Below, one piece after another: positions 1 to 10,887 of a stretch of 64,000 nt of DNA. Each line of letters starts with the position of its first letter. Position 1 is the stretch's first letter. The notes beneath the pieces were generated by a model. The model did no database searches, was not told the origin of the DNA, and worked only from the letters and a program-made list of their open reading frames with translations. The stretch comes from Streptomyces sp. I6. GTDB taxonomy: Bacteria > Actinomycetota > Actinomycetes > Streptomycetales > Streptomycetaceae. The DNA is taken from contig RHDP01000001.1 of the NCBI GenBank assembly GCA_003725745.1, positions 2,077,501 to 2,141,500 of the forward strand, read 5' to 3'. A program made the translations under genes and the position numbers.

Positions 1-2
1 GA

Positions 3-1052
3 CAGGTTCCAGGGTACGGCGGCCGCCACCCGGCCGCGTCCGGCCCCCTCGCCGCCGTACACCACGGTGGGCACCCCGGCGGGCACCCCGGCGGGGGCTC
101 CGGCGGGGGCTCCGTCGCGCCCCCGCCCGCCGCGAAGCTCTGCGTCGCGTGCCGCGCCGGCCGGGTGGATCCCGACGGCTACTGCGAGCACTGCGGGCAC
201 GCCCAGCCGCGCGAGCGCGATCACATGGAGCAGGAGCTAGCGGGCGTGGCCGCGGTCAGCGACCGGGGCCTGCGGCACCACCGCAACGAGGACTCGTTCG
301 CGGTGTCGTCCACGGCCCTGCCCGACGGCTCACCGGCCGTGATCGCGATCGTCTGCGACGGCGTGTCCTCGGCCACCCGGCCCGACGAGGCGTCCTCGGC
401 CGCGGCGAGCTGTGCCAGCGAGCACCTGCTTGCGTCGCTGCCCCGGGGCACGCATCCGCAGCAGGCCATGCACGAGGCGATCCTCGCCGCCGCCTCCGCG
501 GTCAACTCCCTGGCGGTGGAGCCCGGCGCGGCTATGGAGCACGACCCGCACCGCCACCGCAACGCTCCCGCGTGCACGCTGGTGGGCGCCGTCACCGCCG
601 GTGAGCTGCTGGTGGTGGGCTGGGTCGGCGACAGCCGGGCGTACTGGATCCCGGACGACGGCGACGGCCCGCCCGCCCGGCTCACCGAGGACGACTCCTG
701 GGCGGCCCAGATGGTCTCCGCCGGCCTGATGAGCGAGGCCGAGGCGTACGCGGACGAGCGCGCGCACGCGATCACCGGCTGGCTCGGCGCGGACGCGTGG
801 GAGCTGGAACCCCACACGGCCGCGTTCAAGCCGGACCGCCCCGGTGTGGTGGTGGTCTGCACGGACGGTCTGTGGAACTACGCGGAGGCGCCGGAGGAGA
901 TGGCGCAGGTCCTGCCGCCCGACGCGGCGGGCCGTCCACTGCACGGGGCGCGGGTCCTGGTCGGCCATGCGCTCGACGGCGGGGGCCACGACAACGTAAC
1001 AGTGGCCGTGCTCCCGTTCGCGATGCGGCGGCAGGGGGCAGGATCGGCCTGA
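3..1052 (+). CDS. PP2C-family Ser/Thr protein phosphatase with zinc ribbon (5' end outside window)
   Basis: Metal-dependent protein phosphatase that would remove phosphate from Ser/Thr residues in the cytoplasm. The frame is open to the left edge, so the N-terminus is missing. The visible part begins with a Gly/Pro/Ala-rich linker, then a zinc ribbon with two CxxC knuckles (Cys codons at 141 and 150, then 183 and 192). The catalytic domain follows, with RNED, CDGVSS, GDSRAY, DGLW and GHDNVT, the usual metal- and phosphate-binding motifs. A GTG at 165 could start a 295-residue protein but would cut the zinc ribbon in half, so I prefer the longer reading. The vWA and FHA genes follow in the same direction. 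A partner kinase to the left is expected by analogy with kinase/phosphatase/vWA/FHA clusters, but is not seen. Confidence 0.9.
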   Translation, partial: QVPGYGGRHPAASGPLAAVHHGGHPGGHPGGGSGGGSVAPPPAAKLCVACRAGRVDPDGYCEHCGHAQPRERDHMEQELAGVAAVSDRGLRHHRNEDSFAVSSTALPDGSPAVIAIVCDGVSSATRPDEASSAAASCASEHLLASLPRGTHPQQAMHEAILAAASAVNSLAVEPGAAMEHDPHRHRNAPACTLVGAVTAGELLVVGWVGDSRAYWIPDDGDGPPARLTEDDSWAAQMVSAGLMSEAEAYADERAHAITGWLGADAWELEPHTAAFKPDRPGVVVVCTDGLWNYAEAPEEMAQVLPPDAAGRPLHGARVLVGHALDGGGHDNVTVAVLPFAMRRQGAGSA

Positions 1053-1146
1053 CCCTGAACACGGTCACGCCCCCGCGCCCCCGCGTCCGTTCGGCACCCC
1101 CACGCCACGTCTGTCTGCCCAGCTGAGCATCGAGGAGCCCGTCCGG

Positions 1147-2505
1147 ATGGCCGATTTCTCCAAGACGAACGCGCCGTGGTTCTCCGTCGAGGTGTACCAG
1201 AACGAGTTCCTGCCCGAAGGCGGACGCGAGGTGAACGCGATCGTGACGGTCACCTCCGCAGGCGGCGGCACGAGCGGCGGCGCTCCCCTCATCGGGGCCT
1301 CCGCTTCGGCCGCCTCCCTGCCGGGACGGCGGACGGACGCCGCCGTGGTCGTGATGGTCGACTGCTCGGGCTCCATGGACTATCCGCCCACGAAGATGCG
1401 CAACGCGCGCGACGCCACGGCCGCGGCCGTCGACACCCTGCGCGACGGCACCGCGTTCGCCGTGGTCTCGGGAACCCACGTGGCCGCGGAGGTGTATCCG
1501 GGCGGCGGCCGGCTGGCGACGGCCGACGCGACGACCCGGGCCCGGGCCAAGGAGGCGCTGCGCGGGCTGAGCACCGGCGGCGGCACCGCGATCGGCACCT
1601 GGCTGCGGCTGGCGGGCCGGTTGCTGGGCGGCGCAGACGTGCCGATCCGGCACGGCATCCTGCTCACCGACGGCCGCAACGAGCACGAGACGCCTGAGGA
1701 CCTGCGTGCCGCCCTGGACGCCTGCACGGGGCGCTTCACCTGCGACGCGCGGGGCGTGGGGACCGACTGGGAGGTCAAGGAGGTCACCGGCATCGCCTCC
1801 GCGCTGCTCGGCACGGCCGACATCGTCGCGGATCCGTCCGGGCTCGCCGCCGACTTCACAAGGATGATGGAGAACGCGATGGGCAAGGAGGTCGCGGACG
1901 TGACCCTGCGGCTCTGGACCCCGGTCGGCGCGGAGCTCGCGTTCGTGAAGCAGGTGGCGCCTGCGGTGGAGGATCTGACCGGCAGACGCACGGAGGCGGG
2001 GGCCCGCTTCGGCGACTATCCGACCGGCTCCTGGGGCGACGAGTCCCGCGACTACCACGTGTGTGTGCGTGTGCCGGAGGCGGGTGTCGGCAGGGAGATG
2101 CTGGCGGCCCGGGCCTCGTTGATCATCCCGGATCCGGAGGGCGGCGCCCCGCATCCCCTCGCCCAGGGGCTCGTACGGGCGGTGTGGACCGACGACATGG
2201 CGGCTTCGACCGCCATCAACCCCCAGGTCGCCCACTACACGGGTCAGGCCGAGCTGGCACAGGTCATCCAGCAGGGCCTGGACGCCCGCAAGTTCGGTGA
2301 CTTCGACAACGCCACCGCGAAACTGGGCCGCGCCGTGCAACTGGCGGCGGCCTCCGGCAACGAGGACACCGCGAAGCTGCTGGCGAAGGTGGTGGACGTC
2401 GTCGACGCGGCGACGGGTACTGTGCGGCTGAAGGCAAGGGTCGCGGAAGCGGACGAGATGACACTCGAAACGCGCTCCACGAAGACAGTTCGCGTAAAGA
2501 AGTAG
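1147..2505 (+). CDS. vWA-domain protein of a phospho-signalling operon
   Basis: Cytoplasmic 452-residue protein with a von Willebrand factor A domain. The metal-ion-dependent adhesion site looks intact: DCSGS at residues 72-76, a threonine in GGGTAIG near 147 and an aspartate in LLTDGRNEH near 175. A C-terminal region of about 200 residues follows, with mixed strand and helix and no signal peptide or membrane segment. The ATG at 1147 has a GAGGAG-like ribosome site upstream. It sits between a PP2C phosphatase and an FHA protein, an arrangement recalling TerY-P-like and related vWA/PP2C/kinase modules, where the vWA protein is thought to act as a scaffold. The family and fold are clear; the specific partner is not. 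Confidence 0.9.
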   Translation: MADFSKTNAPWFSVEVYQNEFLPEGGREVNAIVTVTSAGGGTSGGAPLIGASASAASLPGRRTDAAVVVMVDCSGSMDYPPTKMRNARDATAAAVDTLRDGTAFAVVSGTHVAAEVYPGGGRLATADATTRARAKEALRGLSTGGGTAIGTWLRLAGRLLGGADVPIRHGILLTDGRNEHETPEDLRAALDACTGRFTCDARGVGTDWEVKEVTGIASALLGTADIVADPSGLAADFTRMMENAMGKEVADVTLRLWTPVGAELAFVKQVAPAVEDLTGRRTEAGARFGDYPTGSWGDESRDYHVCVRVPEAGVGREMLAARASLIIPDPEGGAPHPLAQGLVRAVWTDDMAASTAINPQVAHYTGQAELAQVIQQGLDARKFGDFDNATAKLGRAVQLAAASGNEDTAKLLAKVVDVVDAATGTVRLKARVAEADEMTLETRSTKTVRVKK

Positions 2506-2607
2506 ATCACGCCGCGATCAGGGGCCGCCGACAACGGTCGCCGAACGAAAGAGCGCGCCAAGGAGTCCGGCTCGCCCGCCGGACGGAGGAGAGGGGGAAG
2601 CGCCGAC

Positions 2608-3804
2608 ATGCCGACCTGCCCGAACGGACACCGGTCGGGTTCCGACGACTGGTGCGAGGTCTGCGGCCATCGCATGGCCGGGGCGGGGGCTCCGGCGGGC
2701 GCGGTTCCGCCGCCGGCCCTTCGCCGCCGCCCGCACCGGGCTACGGATACCCGGGCCCCGGAGACCCGAACGCCACCGCCCAGGCGGAGCTGTGCCCGCA
2801 GTGCCGTACGCCCCGCGAGCCGATGGCCCCGTTCTGCGAGGAGTGCCGCTGGAACTTCCTCACGAACACGGCGACGTCGTACACCCCCGTGGCCCCTCCC
2901 CACCGGCCGGGCCCCGGCGGTCCGCCGTCCGGGCTGAACCTGCCGCCCGGCTTCCAGGCGCAGCAGCAGCCGCGCCCGCAGGACCCGTTCGAGTACCAGG
3001 GCTCGCGGCCCTCGCAGGTGAACCGGCCCGCCGAGCCGCTCAGCGGCGAACCCCCGGCGCCCCGGCCGCCGCACGGAGGGCCCCCTCCCCCGCCGCCGTT
3101 CCCGGGGCCGTTCCCGGGCCGGGGACGTCCGGTTCCGAGGACGTCTCCGAGTCGCCCGGGCAGCAGCGCCCCTCCGGCCCGCCCGAGTTCAGCCGGCCGG
3201 CGGCCCCGCCGCAGCACGGGTTCCCGTCCGGCCCGCCGGCGCCTCCCGGCTTCCCGCAGGCCGTCCCGGCTCCTCCGCAGCACCCGCTGAGCACCGGCGA
3301 CGACGACTGGATGCTCTCCCCGCCCCCGCAGCCGCACGCCCAGCAGCCCGGGGGCAGCAGCAGCCGGCGCCCCCGCCGCAGCACAGTCCCTACGAGCCCG
3401 CCGGATGGACGGCGGTCATCGCTCCCGACCGCGAGTACTTCATGGCGATGATGCAGCGCAGCGGCCCCGAGGCGGCCGGGCTGAACCTGCCCGCGTACTC
3501 GCCGGAGCAGCAGCTCGCGCTCTCCGGGGACCAGGTCACCATCGGCCGCCGCCGGCACTCCACCGGCGAGTCGCCCGACATAGACCTGTCGGTGCCGCCG
3601 GAGGACCCGGGCGTCTCGCACAAGCACGCGCTCCTGGTCCAGCAGCCGGACGGATCGTGGGCCGTCGTCGACCAGAACTCCACGAACGGCACCACGGTGA
3701 ACGGCGCGGAGGACCCCATCCAGCCGTATGTCCCCGTCCCCCTGCGGGACGGGGACCGGGTGCACGTGGGCGCCTGGACGACGATCACCATCCGCCGGGG
3801 CTGA
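2608..3804 (+). CDS. Zinc-ribbon/Pro-rich/FHA-domain protein, three apparent single-base frameshifts
   Basis: Phosphothreonine-reading adaptor. It starts at ATG 2608 behind a GGAGGAG ribosome site with one zinc knuckle (CPNGH...CEVCGH), has a second CPQC...CEEC knuckle, a long Pro/Gln/Gly-rich linker, and a C-terminal FHA domain with GRRRHS, VSHKHA and NSTNGT. The frame changes three times, each by -1: near 2680-2689, near 3117-3124 and at the G-run 3350-3354. Adding one G or C at each place gives one uninterrupted protein of about 399 residues, for example a smooth QQPGGQQQPAPPPQHSP join at the third. Third gene after the phosphatase and vWA genes, so probably the phospho-dependent reader of that module. 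A true pseudogene is possible but less likely. Confidence 0.75.
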
Positions 3805-3810
3805 GCCCGG

Positions 3811-4817
3811 TCACCCGGCGGGGCCGGGCGCTTCGAGGGGCCAGGCGTACGGCCCCACGGGGTCGTCCAGCCACGCCCACTGGCTGTCCCCGCTCACGGT
3901 GACCCCGAAGCGCTCCCGCTCCGGCCGGCCTTCGCGCTGCCAGAGCGCGAGCGCTTCGCTCGGGTCGAGAACGCCCGCGGTCAGGGTGAGCAGGAAACGG
4001 AACTGCTCGCTCTGCACCACCCGCCGCGGCAGGCCGCCGGCCTGCGGCGCGGAGGTCCTGACCGGCCCGGCTCCGCGCAGCGGGACGAAGTACGCGGGCG
4101 GGTGCAGGAAGCGCCCCTCCGCGTGACCTTCGTCACGTACCCGCAGCACCACCAGCCCGTTGGCGAGCGGGGCGATGATCAGCCCGCCCGGCGCGCACTG
4201 CGGGAGCCAGGCGCGCGGCACCGACGGCAGGGCGCAGGTGGCGATGACACGGTCGAACGGGGCGCGCTCCGGACAGCCGCGCGCACCGTCACCGGCGATC
4301 ACGGCCGGGTGGTAGCCGGCGGCGGCGAGGTGACGGCGCGCGGAGTCCGCGATCTCCGGGTCCAGCTCGACCGTCGTCACCATCGGGTCCCCCAGCCGGT
4401 GCGCCAGCAGCGCCGCGTTGTAGCCGGTCCCGGTGCCGGCCTCCAGCACCCGGTGCCCGTCCGCAACCTCCAGCGCGACCAGCATCCGTGCCATGAGGGA
4501 GGGCTGGCTGCCGGAGGAGACGAGTTCGCCCCGCGGACGCGGGTGGCGAGCGGGCCGTCGGCGTACGCGCCCCTCAGCCAGCGCTCACGGCGGTCCGGAT
4601 CGGGGTCGCCGGACCAGAGCCGCTCGTACCCGGCGAGCGCCGGTAGGTAGTAGTACGGCACGAACAGATGGCGTGGAACCTCCGCGAAGGCCGCCCGCCA
4701 GGCCGGGTCCCGCAGCACGCCGGTCGCGGCGACCCCTCGCACCAGCGCCGCGCGCGCCTCGGCGGCGGGACCGGCCCAGGGGTCCCGTACCGCGCGCGCC
4801 TCTTGGTCCGCACCCAT
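3811..4817 (-). CDS. Protein-L-isoaspartate O-methyltransferase family protein, one apparent frameshift
   Basis: SAM-dependent methyltransferase of the PCMT family, which repairs isoaspartyl residues in damaged proteins. The start is ATG 4817 (MGADQEARAV). The N-terminal part carries the family's PRHLFVP segment; the SAM site is LEAGTGTGYNAALLA. The frame breaks at the C4 run 4529-4532. One extra base gives VRGGELVSSGSQPSLMARML, which is the substrate-binding loop expected here, and an uninterrupted product of about 335 residues. After the methyltransferase core there is a C-terminal extension of about 100 residues found in actinobacterial members. It converges on the FHA gene with only a few bases between them. 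Confidence 0.8.
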
Positions 4818-4986
4818 GCCTCCACTGTGCTGCGGGCCGGCACGGGAGGCGAGCACCTCTGCGGGCGCCTCCGGGCCGGGGCGGCCTCCTCGCCGCCGGG
4901 ATGCCGCCTTCCGGCCGGGGCGCCGCCGTCCGGCCGGAGGTCCTAGGGCCCGGGTCCTCCTCCGGTCCGTCTGAGACCATGGAGCG

Positions 4987-5391
4987 GTGAACGAGATTCC
5001 GCGGGGCACACTTCAGGAGCAGACCTTCTACGAGCAGGTCGGCGGCGAGGAGACCTTCCGCCGCCTGGTGCGGCGCTTCTACGAGGGCGTCGCCGAGGAC
5101 CCCCTGCTGCGGCCGATGTACCCGGAGGAGGACCTGGGCCCGGCCGAGGAGCGCCTCACGCTGTTCCTGATGCAGTACTGGGGCGGGCCGCGCACCTACA
5201 GCGACAACCGCGGCCACCCCCGCCTCCGTATGCGCCACGCCCCGTTCACCGTCGACAGGGCCGCGCACGACGCCTGGCTCCGGCACATGCGGGCCGCCGT
5301 CGACGAACTCGGCCTCTCCGAGGAGCACGAGCGGCAGCTCTGGGACTACCTCACCTACGCCGCCGCGTCGATGGTGAACACGGCGGGCTGA
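4987..5391 (+). CDS. glbO: Group II truncated haemoglobin
   Basis: Small haem protein of 134 residues in the 2-over-2 globin fold, matching GlbO-type truncated haemoglobins in length and motifs: an N-terminal [22 protein letters not shown] segment (B helix region), a YPEEDL turn, YWGGPRTYS, and the proximal histidine in RMRHAPF. Known members bind oxygen and are linked to redox or nitric-oxide handling in the cytoplasm; the physiological role is inferred. The start is GTG 4987. No strong ribosome site is visible upstream. It is divergent from the methyltransferase gene. Confidence 0.92.
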   Translation: MNEIPRGTLQEQTFYEQVGGEETFRRLVRRFYEGVAEDPLLRPMYPEEDLGPAEERLTLFLMQYWGGPRTYSDNRGHPRLRMRHAPFTVDRAAHDAWLRHMRAAVDELGLSEEHERQLWDYLTYAAASMVNTAG

Positions 5392-5477
5392 ACCTCCCCG
5401 GGCTCTTCGCGCGGCGCGCGCCGCCGGGGCCCTCACGGCCCGTCACGGCCCGGTCACCGGAGTGCGGCGTGCCGGGG

Positions 5478-6145
5478 TCAGACCGGGGTGACGTTCAGCG
5501 TGCCGAGCCCCGCCCCGCGTACCGCGACCGAGCCGAACGGCGTGCGCAGCCGGAGCCAGCCGCCCGCGGCCAGGAGCGCGGGACCGGGGGCGTCGTCGGG
5601 GGTGGGGCGAAGGAAGCCCAGCGACTGGGCGGCGTGAACGGCCCGGAGCGGCAGCCCGGTGTCGCCGAGGGGCCTGGACCAGATCTCGCGGCCGATCCGG
5701 TCGCGTTCGGCGCGGGTGCGGTGCCCGGCGGGCAGCGCCTCGTCCCGTGCGCGGAACTCCGCGACCGCAGCCGCCACCGCTGCCCGCAGCCGACCGGCGG
5801 CGGGCAGTCCCGGAACCTCCCGCCAGCCTCCCCGAGGAGGCAGCACACCGGTCCACGGGGGCCGGTGACAGCGGTCGGCACGGCGAGCCGGGAGCCCTCG
5901 ACGGACTCCAGCAGTTCGCCCGCGGACACCGTGACGTCCAGTTCGACCGGTTCCGCCAGCCGTGCCGTCCGGATGGCGAGGACCTCGAACGACGGCGGCC
6001 GGCCGAACACGGCGAGCGCGCCGCCACCGGCCTGCAGCCGCACGGCGGCCGCCCGGTCGTAGTGGATCAGCCGGCCGAGGAAGGCGGCGAGGTCCGCCGC
6101 CTCCCGGGCGTCGGCCAGCCGAAGGGTCTGCACCGGCGCGGTCAT
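5478..6145 (-). CDS. Conserved hypothetical protein, one apparent frameshift
   Basis: I do not recognise a defined family. The protein begins MTAPVQTLRLADAREA, contains several hydrophobic strand-like segments (ALAVFG, FEVLAIR, VELDVTVSAGELLES), then an Arg/Ala-rich helical part, and ends with strand-rich FGSVAVRGAGLGTLNVTPV. The frame breaks at the G5 run 5857-5861; one extra base gives VTGPPWTGVLPPRGGW and a continuous product of about 222 residues. Its start overlaps the stop of the upstream thioesterase by four bases (6142-6145), so the two are translationally coupled. No signal peptide or membrane segment is seen. Confidence 0.65.
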
Positions 6146-6579
6146 GCCGCGAGCGCGTCCTTCACGCCCCGCTCCTCGTCCAGGTACTCCCGCAGGAAGG
6201 ACTTCTCCTCGGCGGTGATGCGGCGCGGGCGCCCGGCCGACAGGTCGTACGGGACGACGACGGTCGAGGCCCGGACGTACACCTGTCCTGGGTCCTTGAT
6301 CTCGTAGGCGATCGTGAGCGACGCCGCGCCGATCTTCGTCACCCAGGACTCGACGGTCACCGGCTCATGGCGGTGCACGAGCGGACGTACGTAGTCGATC
6401 TCATGACGGGCCACGACGGACCCGCCGGAGAACGACGGGGAGCCGTTCCCCGGCGCCAGCCGGAACATGAAGTCGATGCGGGCCTCCTCCAGATAGCGGA
6501 GGAAGACCACGTTGTTGACATGCCCGAAGGCGTCCATGTCCGACCAGCGCAGGGGACAGCTGTAGATATGGCGAGCCAC
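6142..6579 (-). CDS. Acyl-CoA thioesterase, hot-dog (4HBT) fold
   Basis: 145-residue hot-dog-fold protein, the normal length for YbgC/4-hydroxybenzoyl-CoA thioesterase relatives that hydrolyse acyl-CoA thioesters in the cytoplasm. The catalytic motif region is WSDMDAFGHVNNVVFLRYLEEAR, where the Asp and the HVNN loop are typical. The substrate cannot be told from sequence. It lies 12 bases downstream of the ettA stop and overlaps the next gene by ATGA, so ettA, this gene and the hypothetical gene probably form one transcript. Confidence 0.9.
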   Translation of the reverse strand: MARHIYSCPLRWSDMDAFGHVNNVVFLRYLEEARIDFMFRLAPGNGSPSFSGGSVVARHEIDYVRPLVHRHEPVTVESWVTKIGAASLTIAYEIKDPGQVYVRASTVVVPYDLSAGRPRRITAEEKSFLREYLDEERGVKDALAA

Positions 6580-6591
6580 TTGCTGCCTGCC

Positions 6592-8256
<1,665 letters not shown>

Positions 8257-8280
8257 GAGAAACCGTCCGGCAATCAGTGA

Positions 8281-8651
8281 GTGGGCAGATACAGCCCATC
8301 TTGCCTGACCGCCGCCCCGGGGACGAAACCCGTATGGCGCGGGTCCCGTGACCTGCCCCTTCGCGAATCCCTTCGGTAGCCGATCCGTCACCGGCCGTCG
8401 CCCTCCGCCGGCATCGAGCCGGCTCCCGCACCTGGTGCTCTGGGACACCGGTGGACAGGGCCGGTCTGCGGAGGCGTTCGGGCGGACTGGGTCGCACGCG
8501 TGGGAGAGACCGAGGGCAGGGGCCGACCGCGCCGCGGCGATGCCTGACGGCGCCGCGCCTCGCTGTCACGCTGTCTCGGGATGTGGTGACAGGCGGTGCG
8601 GTATGACACGCACGAGACGGACACCTCGCGGGGCCGACGAAGCGCGGCGGG
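8281..8651. other. Intergenic stretch without a supported gene
   Basis: About 370 bases between the ettA start and the end of the vWA-like membrane-protein gene. Short open frames exist on both strands but have random-looking composition and no ribosome site. It must contain the ettA promoter; I see no convincing box. Confidence 0.5.
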
Positions 8652-10021
8652 TCAGGGGCTCCGGGCGCGCAGCACGGCCAGTGTGGTGTTCATCGCCGCG
8701 ACTGCGTCGTTGTACTCGTTGGCCGCCTCTTCGTAGGCACCGAGGGTCGGCTTCAGCTGTTCGCCGGCCCGTGCCGCGTCGAGCGCGTCCCCGGCCGCGG
8801 TGACGACGTCCTGCTGCAACGTACGCAGCCTGACCGCTCCGGCGTGAAGATCGCGGGCTTCCGGCGTCTTGGCACGGCCGGCCAGGTCCTGCACCTCGAC
8901 CTCGGCGCCGAGCATGGCCTCCCGCGCTCCCGCAAGGGTGGTCTCGGCCGTGTCCAGGCGCCCATCGGTAATGGCCTTCACACCCCTGTTGACCTGTTCC
9001 ACAGGCGGGTTGAGGATGCTGATGACCTCCTGGGAGTTGCGCAGCAGCGGCTCCACGTTGGTGAACCAGTCCAGCGTGTCGTTGAGTTGCTCCGGCGTCT
9101 CCGCGAAGCTGGGCTCGGGGGCGTTCGCTCCGGTGGCGAGCCGCTGCAGCCGCTCACGCTGCTCGTCAGGCACCTGATACCCGATGAGCCGGAAATCGAT
9201 CGCCAGCCCGGCTGCAGCGAGCCTGGTCCGGATCTCCCGCTCCACGAAAGCGGTGTCGGGGTCGCAGGCGTCCTGCCCGTGCCGGGTGATCACGATGATC
9301 CGGTTGACCTGCTTGGCCTCCTCCCCGAACGGTCTCGAGAAGTCCTCCACCGCCTCGACGATTCCCCTCATCAGGGTGGGCTTCCCGGACCGCGACAACG
9401 CCCCCGCCGCTTCGCTGATCTGTTGCCGGTTTCCGGTGCCGAAGTCGACATGCCGAGTGGTGTTGTCCTTCGAACCGCACTCTCCACCGAAAGTACGCAG
9501 TGCCATGGCCTCGCTGTCGCCGGAGTTGCCCAGCACGGTGCGTAGGGAGTCGCCGATGCCCGCCACGTCCTCGGCGCCCTCGGCTACGTCGACGAGGAAC
9601 TCCGTCTTGTATGTCGGGGCGTACTCCGGCAGCACCTTCTCGACCACGATCCACGCGGCGCCCGCCAGCAACGCCAGCAGTGTGGCGAGGATGATGGTGA
9701 TCCGCAGGCTGCGGGGGATACCGAGGATGAAACGGTTGACCTGACGGCCGTAGTCGCCGATCAGCACGCCGCGCGCTTGGGTCAGGTCGTACGAGGCGAC
9801 CTGCCCGCCCGGACTCCCTGCTCGCGCTTCCCTTTCTTCCCCCCGCCCTCGCCTCCTCCGGTTCCGGAGCGCGGCGCGAGGTCGCCGACGTCACTCCCCT
9901 CCCCGCTCCGGTGTTCTCCGCCGTCGATCCCGTCGTCCCGCACGCAGTCGAGGCCGTTGGGGCTCTCCGTCGGCTGCTCAGGTCTCTTCGCCCCCGTGTG
10001 GGGGTTGTTGTGCCGTTCCAC
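8652..10021 (-). CDS. Membrane protein: RHIM-like amyloid motif, TM helix, vWA-like outer domain (one apparent frameshift)
   Basis: Restored product of about 456 residues from GTG 10021. Residues 1-78 are hydrophilic and Gly/Lys-rich. Residues 79-98 carry the motif YDLTQARGVLIGDYGRQVNRF. One transmembrane helix spans about 106-127, preceded by Arg residues, so the N-terminus should be inside. Outside is a vWA-like domain (FLVDVAEG, GKPTLMRGI, RIIVITRHGQDAC) without an intact metal site, then a long helical region. The frame breaks near 9804-9806; one extra base gives VRAGQVASYDLTQAR. The motif resembles RHIM/BASS3-type sequences (G-hydrophobic-x-x-G-D...Q-x-N-x-F) known from NLR and BELL pairs. 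Fifteen bases separate it from the BELL-like gene upstream, so they are co-transcribed. Confidence 0.72.
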
Positions 10022-10036
10022 GGTGCACCCGGTGCG

Positions 10037-10422
10037 TTAGAAGTAGTTCTTCTGCTCGGCGTGATCCCCACGACCACGCCCCTGGCTTCCCTCAGGTCCA
10101 AGCGCGAGTCGATGGCCGCGGAGCCGGCCGGGCGGGTCATGGCCAGCACCCCGCGCGCCGCCTCGATCAGTTCGGTGTCGGTGCCTGCCTCCGCAAGGGC
10201 CAACGCCCGTGCGAGCCGCTCGCGCTGCCCGGCCGGATCCCGCAGGTACGCCTCCAGCGCCGACACGTCCGCGCCGGCTTCGGCAGCGGCCCCGTCTCTC
10301 GACTCACCGGCGCGTGCCAGGCGGTTCCGTACGGCGGCGCACAGCGCTCGACTCGACTCCTGGACCGCCGCCGAGGACGTACCGGCGACCAGGGCGGTCA
10401 GAATTACGGTAACGGGATCCAT
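10037..10422 (-). CDS. BELL-like small protein with C-terminal RHIM/BASS3-like motif (one apparent frameshift)
   Basis: Restored product of about 128 residues from ATG 10422. Residues 1-22 form a Gly/Ala-rich hydrophobic helix (MDPVTVILTALVAGTSSAAV), followed by two or more amphipathic helices and a C-terminal motif, DLREARGVVVGDHAEQKNYF, at 109-128. This is the layout of bacterial BELL proteins: a HeLo/MLKL-like helical effector domain with a short amyloid signalling motif at the end. The frame breaks at the C4 run 10066-10069; adding one base turns VVVGITPSR into VVVGDHAEQKNYF followed at once by a stop, which is the expected C-terminus. The next gene carries a matching motif. A cell-death or membrane-damage role is inferred from the family. 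Confidence 0.68.
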
Positions 10423-10887
10423 CGTCCCCCCAAAGATCAGCTTTCCCGTTCGGTGCGGCAACACGAGACTACAGGGCATATCCCTTTCGGGACCCCCGAG
10501 GCGAAGAGCCGGAACTCCTCGACCTCCCCAAGGGGAGCAGAAAAGATGTTCGACCATCTCGATTTCGTTCGATCATTCGAGCACGGCACGGCACGCCCTC
10601 CGTCCCGGAATTCCGGGCTCCACCCCACCAGGCCAGGCGGAGCGGACCTGCGGATCCCTCCGAATTCCGCAGATCCCTTAAAGATCTTGCGCGTTGGTGG
10701 AAGATAAACGAGGCGGCAAGACCGCGCGCCCGGCCATTCGGGACGGTGAGATCCGTCGACCGGAACCCGTCACGGCGGCAGGTCAGCTGCACCAGGCTCC
10801 CGTTCGGCCGGATGGGACTCCTCCCCCACATTCCTCAGCAGGTCGCGGCCGGCACCGTGACCCCCACATCACGGAAGGAGCCAGACC
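10423..10887. promoter_or_regulatory. Divergent intergenic region between BELL-like gene and vWA-like paralogue
   Basis: About 465 bases with lower GC than the surroundings (for example around 10430-10580 and 10670-10710). It must hold promoters for both directions. A clear GGAAGGAG-type ribosome site precedes the ATG at 10888. Small open frames on both strands here lack coding character. No repeat of a known operator was recognised. Confidence 0.5.

Noticed and set aside
826..2340. Long open frame on the minus strand opposite the vWA gene
   Set aside because: Arg/Gly/Ala-rich composition with no motif; the plus-strand vWA gene has full MIDAS and proper codon bias. It is the usual antisense open frame of GC-rich DNA.
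2608..3804. Programmed ribosomal frameshifting in the FHA gene
   Set aside because: Three shifts of the same sign in plain G/C runs without slippery heptamers or pseudoknots, and the same kind of shift in unrelated genes; error is simpler.
10453..10831. Open frames on both strands between the BELL-like gene and the vWA paralogue
   Set aside because: No ribosome site, no hydrophobic or domain pattern, and unusual amino-acid composition for this genome.
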